Shown here: positions 30,440 through 34,557 of the stretch, in pieces | Position numbering within the stretch: position 1 is the stretch's first letter | Layout of the letters: each line of letters opens with the position of its first letter | Source: a virus | IMG/VR virus record: IMGVR_UViG_3300034120_002102 | Span: 1-34,557 of that record | Length of the DNA stretch: 34,557 nucleotides | Reading direction: 5' to 3' (one strand) | The notes under the pieces: generated by a model | Databases searched by the model: none | The model's input: the letters and a program-made list of their open reading frames with translations, nothing else | What the model was told of the DNA's origin: nothing | Translations under genes and position numbers: made by a program

Positions 30440-30511
30440 GCCGATGTAGCACAACGGTAGTGCAATTGATTTGTAATCAATAGGTTGAAGGTTCAAATCC
30501 TTTCGTCGGCT
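30440..30511 (+). tRNA. tRNA-Thr (anticodon TGT)
   Basis: Acceptor GCCGATG/CGTCGGC, D stem GCAC/GTGC, anticodon arm ATTGA-TTTGTAA-TCAAT, T loop TTCAAAT. CCA not encoded. Confidence 0.9.
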
Positions 30512-30512
30512 C

Positions 30513-30583
30513 TCCGGGATGGTGAAACGGTATCACAGAGGACTTTGGATCCTTTATTCTACGTTCAAATCGTAGTCCCGGAA
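30513..30583 (+). tRNA. tRNA-Gln (anticodon TTG)
   Basis: Acceptor TCCGGGA/TCCCGGA, anticodon arm GAGGA-CTTTGGA-TCCTT, T arm CTACG-TTCAAAT-CGTAG. One base after tRNA-Thr. Confidence 0.9.
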
Positions 30584-30601
30584 TAGTTGGTTACATAATG
30601 A

Positions 30602-30673
30602 ACACGGGTAGCATAATGGTAATGCCCCAAACTGTTAATTTGTCAGATGTAGGTTCGAATCCTACCCCGTGTG
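30602..30673 (+). tRNA. tRNA-Asn (anticodon GTT)
   Basis: Acceptor ACACGGG/CCCGTGT, D stem GCAT/ATGC, anticodon loop CTGTTAA, T arm GTAGG-TTCGAAT-CCTAC. The outermost pair of the anticodon stem is C-T, a mismatch. Confidence 0.85.
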
Positions 30674-30677
30674 TTTA

Positions 30678-30764
30678 GGAATCTTGGCCGAGCGGTTTAA
30701 GGCAGCTTTTTACTAAAGAGCCGAGGGTTAAAATCCTCCGGGGGTTCGAATCCCTCAGATTCCG
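30678..30764 (+). tRNA. tRNA-Ser (long variable arm; anticodon reads ACT)
   Basis: 87 nt with acceptor GGAATCT/AGATTCC, D arm GGCCGAGCGGTTTAAGGC typical of tRNA-Ser, anticodon arm GCTTT-TTACTAA-AGAGC, long variable arm (GAGG...CCTC), discriminator G. The anticodon would be ACT where GCT is normal for AGY serine codons. Confidence 0.75.
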
Positions 30765-30769
30765 TCTTG

Positions 30770-30815
30770 CCTAATCCTACGGATTCGGTTAGGGTGGTTG
30801 TAGTCAGCGAAAATC
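30770..30815 (+). repeat. Dispersed 45-nt element S3
   Basis: CCTAATCC TAC GGATTCGG hairpin and GTAGTCAGCGAAAATC tail, 5 bp after tRNA-Ser and 14 bp upstream of the next -35 box. Confidence 0.65.
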
Positions 30816-30829
30816 TAAAGTTTTGGGAG

Positions 30830-30857
30830 TTGACAAGCCGATAACACAGTGTATAAT
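30830..30857 (+). promoter_or_regulatory. Early promoter with CCGATA spacer (tRNA-Ile/Glu)
   Basis: TTGACA, 16-bp spacer AGCCGATAACACAGTG, TATAAT; 8 bp before tRNA-Ile. Confidence 0.9.
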
Positions 30858-30865
30858 CAGTTCAC

Positions 30866-30939
30866 GGGGCGTTGCAGCCGGTAGTTGCACACACTCTTAT
30901 AAGGTGTTCAAAAGGTAGGTTCGACTCCTACACGCCCTA
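30866..30939 (+). tRNA. tRNA-Ile (anticodon TAT)
   Basis: Acceptor GGGGCGT/ACGCCCT, D stem GCA/TGC, anticodon arm ACACT-CTTATAA-GGTGT, T arm GTAGG-TTCGACT-CCTAC. TAT reads AUA directly. Bacteria usually read AUA with a CAT-anticodon tRNA carrying lysidine. Confidence 0.85.
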
Positions 30940-30970
30940 TTCGGAGGCTGACGTTTGAGTTATGGTGAGT

Positions 30971-31043
30971 GGCCCTATAGTATAATGGTTTAGTATACCG
31001 GGCTTTCATCCCGGAGATCGGAGTTCGATCCTCCGTAGGGCTA
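30971..31043 (+). tRNA. tRNA-Glu (anticodon TTC)
   Basis: Acceptor GGCCCTA/TAGGGCT, D stem GTAT/GTAT..., anticodon arm CCGGG-CTTTCAT-CCCGG, T arm CGGAG-TTCGATC-CTCCG. It ends directly at the next -35 box. Confidence 0.9.
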
Positions 31044-31071
31044 TTGACAGTGGCGTTCGATAGGATATAAT
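31044..31071 (+). promoter_or_regulatory. Early promoter with TCGATA spacer
   Basis: TTGACA, 16-bp spacer GTGGCGTTCGATAGGA, TATAAT, abutting tRNA-Glu. Confidence 0.85.
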
Positions 31072-31088
31072 ACCAAAAGAGAGAAGAA

Positions 31089-31256
31089 ATGAAAAAGTTG
31101 CGTATTTATGATATTGTGATGGAGAGTGGTGAGAAGCATCTGAATGATATTATGGTAGAAATGAATGAAGGATTTGATTGGACTGATGTTTTCTTTACTC
31201 TTGAGCAGCAACTAACTTTCCCGGTTGATAGTTATAGTTATGAGGAAATAAACTAA
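31089..31256 (+). CDS. Small acidic protein
   Basis: A 55-aa protein (starts MKKLRIYDIVMESGEK), AGAGAAG ribosome site. C-terminal half is acidic and aromatic (FDWTDVFFTLEQQLTFP). Lies between two tRNA genes, so its mRNA end is probably set by tRNA-Lys processing. Not recognised. Confidence 0.65.
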   Translation: MKKLRIYDIVMESGEKHLNDIMVEMNEGFDWTDVFFTLEQQLTFPVDSYSYEEIN

Positions 31257-31264
31257 TCGTTCAT

Positions 31265-31336
31265 GGGCCTGAAGCATTAGTAGTGATGCAATAGACTTTT
31301 AATCTATTGAACGGGGTGCATGTCCCTGCGGGCCTA
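31265..31336 (+). tRNA. tRNA-Lys (anticodon TTT), degenerate elbow
   Basis: Acceptor GGGCCTG/CGGGCCT, D stem GCAT/ATGC, anticodon arm ATAGA-CTTTTAA-TCTAT, T stem CGGGG/CCCTG. The D loop (TAGTAGTG) lacks the GG pair, the T loop is TGCATGT in place of TTCxAxT, and position 8 is A. The acceptor and anticodon arms are intact. Confidence 0.7.
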
Positions 31337-31337
31337 C

Positions 31338-31365
31338 TTGACAGTTGACCGGTTTGGTGTATAAT
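31338..31365 (+). promoter_or_regulatory. Early promoter
   Basis: TTGACA, 16-bp spacer GTTGACCGGTTTGGTG, TATAAT; no CCGATA. Starts 1 nt after tRNA-Lys. Confidence 0.85.
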
Positions 31366-31384
31366 GGGAATAAGGAGAAAAGTT

Positions 31385-31525
31385 ATGACTTATGAATATG
31401 ATTATGAAAGTATTCTAGAAGATACCGACGATCTTTATGACGATGACGAATATAGTATGGAAGATGTAGAGAGTGATTGGGATAACTATTATCATAATAT
31501 AACTCAAGAACTGGTTGACGACTGA
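31385..31525 (+). CDS. Very acidic, Lys/Arg-free protein
   Basis: A 46-aa protein (starts MTYEYDYESILEDTDDLYDDD) with AAGGAGA ribosome site. About 40% Asp/Glu, many Tyr, and no Lys or Arg. Same composition as the 87-aa protein at 22246-22509. Possible DNA or nucleic-acid mimic; inference from composition. Confidence 0.7.
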   Translation: MTYEYDYESILEDTDDLYDDDEYSMEDVESDWDNYYHNITQELVDD

Positions 31526-31536
31526 TCTTTTCTCCG

Positions 31537-31624
31537 ACGGATGCAACTTGGTGGGACAAGTATCTATTATAAGGAAAACAATCCTTTCTTCTTTTCTCTG
31601 TACGTTCGAATCGTACCATCCGTT
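31537..31624 (+). other. tRNA-like element without usable anticodon
   Basis: Acceptor-like ACGGATG/CATCCGT, D arm ACTT-GGTGGGAC-AAGT, and a perfect T arm GTACG-TTCGAAT-CGTAC. The 38 nt between D and T arms do not form a normal anticodon arm (AAGGA/TCCTT with a 6-nt loop lacking U33 is the best). Either a decayed tRNA or a processing signal; the next ATG is 5 nt after its end. Confidence 0.6.
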
Positions 31625-31629
31625 TTGCT

Positions 31630-32124
31630 ATGAATATAATGAATAATCCTATTGAAGATATCAGAAAAACAGACACCGGCATTATTCAAGGTGCTAGTCA
31701 TACTTGCCACGTATTGAATCATAAGATTCGTACAAAGATTATTATCAAAGCAGTATGCGATCTGAGAAAAATTTCTGATGAATTTGATAGTATTGCTTGT
31801 TGTGGAAGTAGTGGCCTTATGGTTGTTCCACAAGTAGCGGAACTATTGAATAAAAATATTGTTCTAGTAAGAAAGGAACAAGAAAAACGTTATTCAAACT
31901 TTGCCATAGAGGGAATAGCACCTTTTAGGTATATTATCCTTGACGACCTTATATGTAGTGGCGATACTGTTAGGCATATTAGACGCACAATACAAGATGA
32001 ACACCCCAGGAGTAAATGTATAGGATTATATTGTTATCTTCCTAAAGAATGTGCATATAGTGATGATATTAGTGGGTCAAAAATATGCCAGCGTGATATG
32101 GGAATACCCCTGCTGAATATTTAG
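31630..32124 (+). CDS. Phosphoribosyltransferase-like protein
   Basis: A 164-aa protein. Residues 102-113 (IILDDLICSGDT) are the PRPP-binding loop of type I phosphoribosyltransferases. 'DSIACCGSSGLMVVPQVAELL' (~53-73) matches their 'G..S.G...A..LA' first loop, and 'NIVLVRKE' the following strand. The substrate cannot be told; it may act on nucleobases or, like other phage versions, on other small molecules. No ribosome site precedes the ATG, and a second ATG lies at codon 4. Directly behind the tRNA-like element, so mRNA processing there would leave an almost leaderless message. Confidence 0.75.
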   Translation: MNIMNNPIEDIRKTDTGIIQGASHTCHVLNHKIRTKIIIKAVCDLRKISDEFDSIACCGSSGLMVVPQVAELLNKNIVLVRKEQEKRYSNFAIEGIAPFRYIILDDLICSGDTVRHIRRTIQDEHPRSKCIGLYCYLPKECAYSDDISGSKICQRDMGIPLLNI

Positions 32125-32125
32125 C

Positions 32126-32167
32126 TGCCAAAACGGCAGCTTCCCCGGCTCGCCTGCCAAAATGGCA
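32126..32167. repeat. Early repeat array R11
   Basis: Arms TGCCAAAACGGCA and TGCCAAAATGGCA, 29-bp period, spacer GCTTCCCCGGCTCGCC (most divergent). Starts 1 nt after a stop codon; ends 24 bp before the -35 box. Confidence 0.9.
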
Positions 32168-32191
32168 GAAAAATTTTCTCAATTCAGTCGC

Positions 32192-32219
32192 TTGACATAC
32201 CGATACTGTATTGTAGAAT
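32192..32219 (+). promoter_or_regulatory. Early promoter with CCGATA spacer
   Basis: TTGACA, 16-bp spacer TACCGATACTGTATTG, TAGAAT. Confidence 0.9.
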
Positions 32220-32263
32220 GAGTGGAGTAGAACGAAGAAACGATAACACGAAAGGGTTAGAAA

Positions 32264-33208
32264 ATGCCTGCTGCTGTTGAGAAGATGATGTTTGTTGGTG
32301 AGACGCCTTGGCATGGCCTGGGTAATCAGTTGGATGAGGCTCCGTCGATTGGCGAGGCTATTGATGCCGCTGGTCTTGACTGGGAAGTTGGTCTGAAGGA
32401 TTTGCAGACCGTTGATGGTGTTCCGGTTTCGCATCGTGCGACATATCGTAAGACCGATGGTAGCATCCTGGGAGTGGTCGGGCCGCGTTATACGCCCCTC
32501 CAGAACCGTGATGCTTTTGATTGGTTCCAGCCGTTCCTCGACGCTGGTGAGTGCAATCTGCATACTGCTGGTTCACTCCACAGTGGTCAAAAGGTTTGGG
32601 TGCTTGCTCAACTTAACCGCGACAATAGTGAAATTGTCAAGGGTGATGAGGTTTGCAAGTTTATCCTGCTGAGTAATAGTCATGATGGTTCGACTGCTAT
32701 TCGTGTTGGATATACTCCGATTAGAGTGGTTTGTGTGAATACGTTGTCTTATGCTCACAAGCATACTAATAGTCAACTTATTCGCATCCGTCATACTCGC
32801 TCCAGCCAGAAGAATCTGGAACAGGTTCGGGATATCATGGATAATATCAATGCTGGTTTTGAGGCTACTGCGGAGCAGTATCGGTTTCTTGCCGGTAAGA
32901 CTTTTAACCAGAAAGATATCGAGAAGTATGTTAAGATCGTTCTGAATATCAAGGGTGCTGACGAGGATATTAAGACTCGTACCCGTAATATCATGGACGA
33001 TATTCTTACTAGGATCGAAGGCCCGAAACAGGCCGCTACCAATGTTCGCGGAACTTGGTGGGCAGCCTATAACGGGTTTAATGAGTACCTGAATTATGGT
33101 AAGGGTCGCACGACCGACAATAGGCTCGATAGCCTCTGGTTCGGTCAAAATGCGAACGAGAATAATAAGGCATTGGAAACTGCCCTGGAGTTTGCCAACG
33201 CTCTCTGA
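32264..33208 (+). CDS. DUF932 phage/plasmid-like protein
   Basis: A 314-aa protein, normal for the DUF932 (TIGR03299) family. Family features seen: 'ETPWHGLGNQLDEAPSIGEAIDAAGLDWEV' at the N-terminus, 'YTPLQNRDAFDWFQPFLDAGE', 'KVWVLAQLN', 'FILLSNSHDGSTAIRVGYTPIRVVCVNTL', and 'GTWWAAYNGFNEYLNY' near the end. The family is common in phages and plasmids; its function is unknown. GAAAGGG ribosome site. G+C is higher than in neighbouring genes and the gene has its own promoter, repeat array and strong terminator, making a self-contained unit. Confidence 0.9.
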   Translation: MPAAVEKMMFVGETPWHGLGNQLDEAPSIGEAIDAAGLDWEVGLKDLQTVDGVPVSHRATYRKTDGSILGVVGPRYTPLQNRDAFDWFQPFLDAGECNLHTAGSLHSGQKVWVLAQLNRDNSEIVKGDEVCKFILLSNSHDGSTAIRVGYTPIRVVCVNTLSYAHKHTNSQLIRIRHTRSSQKNLEQVRDIMDNINAGFEATAEQYRFLAGKTFNQKDIEKYVKIVLNIKGADEDIKTRTRNIMDDILTRIEGPKQAATNVRGTWWAAYNGFNEYLNYGKGRTTDNRLDSLWFGQNANENNKALETALEFANAL

Positions 33209-33237
33209 TCCTTTCGTCGGTGGAATGCAGGCAAGAG

Positions 33238-33275
33238 GCCGCTGCTGGGCAACTGGCAGCGGCTTTTTGCTTTTT
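33238..33275 (+). terminator. Strong rho-independent terminator after the DUF932 gene
   Basis: GCCGCTGC and GCAGCGGC form an 8-bp GC-rich stem with a 10-nt loop, followed by TTTTTGCTTTTT. Confidence 0.95.
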
Positions 33276-33285
33276 ATAGACAGGC

Positions 33286-33327
33286 TGCCAAAATGGCAGG
33301 CGGGCCGCGAAATCTGCCAAAATGACA
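33286..33327. repeat. Early repeat array R12
   Basis: Arms TGCCAAAATGGCA and TGCCAAAATGACA, 29-bp period, spacer GGCGGGCCGCGAAATC. It follows a complete terminator, so it is not required for termination here. Confidence 0.9.
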
Positions 33328-33367
33328 GGCAACTTTTAATTTCTTAATATCCTTTGTCTATTGTGCC

Positions 33368-33395
33368 TAGTGTGCCAGAGACGATACAATATGAT
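33368..33395 (+). promoter_or_regulatory. Degenerate early promoter
   Basis: TAGTGT, 16-bp spacer containing ACGATA, TATGAT. It fits the family geometry but has a poor -35 box and lies 40 bp from array R12. Confidence 0.35.
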
Positions 33396-33436
33396 GTAAG
33401 TGCTTGGAGTCAGAGGAGTTAGGAGAAGAATATAAA

Positions 33437-33505
33437 ATGAAATATAATACTAGAATCAACTATCTTTTGTACTATCTAAACGTGCCGGATTGCTGGTCTT
33501 GTTGA
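33437..33505 (+). CDS. Possible 22-aa peptide
   Basis: ATG after AGGAGAAGAATATAAA gives MKYNTRINYLLYYLNVPDCW plus two residues. It ends inside the S4 element. Very short; could be a leader peptide or chance. Confidence 0.3.
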   Translation: MKYNTRINYLLYYLNVPDCWSC

Positions 33506-33518
33506 TAGTCAGCGAAAA
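33481..33518 (+). repeat. Dispersed 45-nt element S4 (5' part degenerate)
   Basis: Keeps GGATT, GGTC and GTTGATAGTCAGCGAAAA but the first hairpin is disrupted. The surrounding 33400-33750 holds no convincing gene. Confidence 0.6.
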
Positions 33519-33555
33519 TAACCCTATAATAACAACTCTATCTAGTCCTAAGTCT

Positions 33556-33651
33556 ATGAATCTAAAGGACTTGCATCGAGATCGAGACTATGGTATACTA
33601 GAGGACGAAGAGGATAGTAAATACTATAGTAATAAATTAGTATTTTTATAA
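33556..33651 (+). CDS. Doubtful 31-aa frame
   Basis: MNLKDLHRDRDYGILEDEED... without a ribosome site. The same bases include a promoter-like TTGCAT, 17 bp, TATACT (from 33572), so it may be regulatory and not coding. Confidence 0.25.
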   Translation: MNLKDLHRDRDYGILEDEEDSKYYSNKLVFL

Positions 33652-33670
33652 TCCCATTATGATTGTATCA

Positions 33671-33714
33671 CCTTATCCTTCGGATTTGGCGGTCTTAGTG
33701 ATAGTCAGCACAAA
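33671..33714 (+). repeat. Dispersed 45-nt element S5
   Basis: CCTTATCC TTC GGATTTGG hairpin, then GTGATAGTCAGCACAAAA, about 40 bp upstream of the next gene. Confidence 0.6.
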
Positions 33715-33754
33715 ATAGGGGTCTTTTGATTATGCAAGAAGTGAGGGAATTTGA

Positions 33755-33982
33755 ATGATTAAATGTTTTAGTTTTGTTCTTGGCCACAAAAACGCCCAAG
33801 AGATTGTTACTGATCTTAATGCTATGAAGAGTAATAGAAGTAGTCCTTTTTATATAAGATATGATAGAGATAAGGATTACTCAGTTGATGATAGTTATCT
33901 TATTGTTGGAAATGTTACTAAGAAAGATTGGGACTATCTGAATCTTGAGAGTGATTTTATGGAAGCGGAGTTTATTCTATGA
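33755..33982 (+). CDS. Small hypothetical protein
   Basis: A 75-aa protein (starts MIKCFSFVLGHKNAQEIVTDL), GAGGGAA ribosome site. Helix-strand pattern with an acidic C-terminus. First of four tightly linked genes at the right end. Not recognised. Confidence 0.65.
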   Translation: MIKCFSFVLGHKNAQEIVTDLNAMKSNRSSPFYIRYDRDKDYSVDDSYLIVGNVTKKDWDYLNLESDFMEAEFIL

Positions 33983-34095
33983 TTGAAAATATTGTACTGG
34001 GTGTTTATATTCTGTTTATTGTTAGTATGAGTGCTATTAATTATTTCATTAGTATAGGATATGCTGATAATATGTGGTTTAATAAAAAGGATTAA
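33979..34095 (+). CDS. Tiny membrane protein
   Basis: A 38-aa protein with one transmembrane helix (IVLGVYILFIVSMSAINYF). ATGA overlap with the preceding stop. Function unknown. Confidence 0.55.
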   Translation: MIENIVLGVYILFIVSMSAINYFISIGYADNMWFNKKD

Positions 34096-34096
34096 A

Positions 34097-34240
34097 ATGC
34101 AAATAGAAATCTCTAAACAAGAAGCATGGAAACTATTAGATGCTATAAAAACCTATAGTAAAGATTATGCTGTTAATGGGGCTGTTCAAAAAACTTTTAC
34201 TAATCTGATTAAGAAATTGGAGATTATTACTAATGGTTAA
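34097..34240 (+). CDS. Small helical protein
   Basis: A 47-aa, all-helical protein (MQIEISKQEAWKLLDAIKTY...), AAAAGGA ribosome site. It overlaps the next gene by 8 nt. Not recognised. Confidence 0.6.
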   Translation: MQIEISKQEAWKLLDAIKTYSKDYAVNGAVQKTFTNLIKKLEIITNG

Positions 34241-34424
34241 AGTTACAGATAAAAATCGTGATCAAATAATTAAAGAATATGCCTCCCAACTAATTGATAA
34301 TATGGATTGGGATTCTCTCTATGCTTTTGCTTATGAACAATTGGTGCAGAGTAAAGATCTTATCGATAATGTTCCTCTTGAGAATGAAATTCTTGAATAC
34401 TGTCCGGACATTCTGAATGACTAG
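34233..34424 (+). CDS. Small acidic helical protein
   Basis: A 63-aa protein. 'IIKEYASQLIDNMDWDSLYAFAYEQL' resembles short phage proteins of unknown function with an 'MD...L..F....L' helix pair. It ends with an acidic segment. Confidence 0.65.
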   Translation: MVKVTDKNRDQIIKEYASQLIDNMDWDSLYAFAYEQLVQSKDLIDNVPLENEILEYCPDILND

Positions 34425-34429
34425 AAAAC

Positions 34430-34557
34430 TTTTGGGCTGTTAGATTATTATAGTGTTGACCAGTTTCTTGTCAAGTTACCCATTGAGCAGGAGGAGTTTA
34501 TTAGTACTATTTTTATTCTTAGCGTTGTGGTTGGTATAGTTAGTGGTATTAACTCTC
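34430..34557 (+). other. Open frame without clear start at the right edge
   Basis: A frame from about 34438 encodes LLDYYSVDQFLVKLP followed by a hydrophobic helix (FISTIFILSVVVGIVSG) and runs out of the window. There is no ATG, GTG or TTG at its head. The 8-codon frame ATG ACT AGA at 34418 would need a -1 shift to join it. Possibly a gene with an unusual start, or a remnant. Confidence 0.35.

Noticed and set aside
20856-33327. CRISPR array
   Set aside because: The 29-bp period resembles a CRISPR, but arrays have only 2-4 arms, the spacers are conserved between arrays, and no cas genes are present.
34418-34557. Programmed -1 frameshift joining the 8-codon frame to the final open frame
   Set aside because: No proper slippery heptamer is in register; left as an unexplained open frame.

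Overview
This window is a piece of a double-stranded DNA tailed bacteriophage genome (Caudoviricetes). The left half carries the packaging and head set in normal phage order: terminase, portal, protease/scaffold, decoration protein, major capsid protein, then tail fibres. The right half is a dense early/accessory region of very small genes, ten tRNA genes, structured non-coding stretches and many sigma70-like promoters. The host is bacterial, since the promoters have TTGACA/TATAAT boxes and most genes have AAGGAG-type ribosome sites. It cannot be named from the sequence. The modular fibre (repeated 'SGLLPVKNI' units) resembles fibres of aquatic phages, which is only a weak hint.

Region 1 (1-17472, minus strand, read right to left). 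A promoter at 17445-17472 opens an operon: a 49-aa protein, a sigma-factor-like protein with a Cys-rich insert, a likely small terminase, an HNH nuclease, an ERCC4-type nuclease, large terminase, portal, a protease with a nested scaffold start, a decoration protein and the capsid protein. The capsid gene is closed by a terminator. A stand-alone Vsr-like homing endonuclease sits between capsid and tail genes with its own terminator. Then come a baseplate/fibre-attachment protein, a 1366-aa fibre, and a tandemly duplicated small-gene plus beta-solenoid-fibre module that runs off the left edge.

Region 2 (17400-20165). A divergent promoter region drives a 67-aa helix-turn-helix protein on the plus strand. 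A lone 683-aa virion-like protein lies on the minus strand.

Region 3 (20166-34557, plus strand). About 35 short genes are organised in small transcription units. Most units begin with the same cassette: 2-4 copies of a 13-bp palindrome (consensus TGCCAAAATGGCA) at a 29-bp period with a GC-rich 16-bp spacer, then 24-26 bp, then TTGACA, a 16-bp spacer that usually contains CCGATA, then TATAAT. I count 12 repeat arrays and about 22 promoters. A second dispersed 45-nt element (CCTAATCC TAC GGATT ... GTCAGCGAAAA) occurs five times. Three promoters drive segments with no convincing gene but nested stem-loops, interpreted as non-coding RNAs. Recognisable products are a DUF932 protein, a phosphoribosyltransferase-like protein, a PD-(D/E)XK nuclease, a protein with a ribosomal L7/L12 C-terminal-like domain, zinc-ribbon miniproteins, and two very acidic proteins without any Lys or Arg.

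The strongest candidate for something undescribed is the repeat-plus-CCGATA promoter network. Its geometry implies one regulator acting on most early units, and its GC spacers occur in both orientations.
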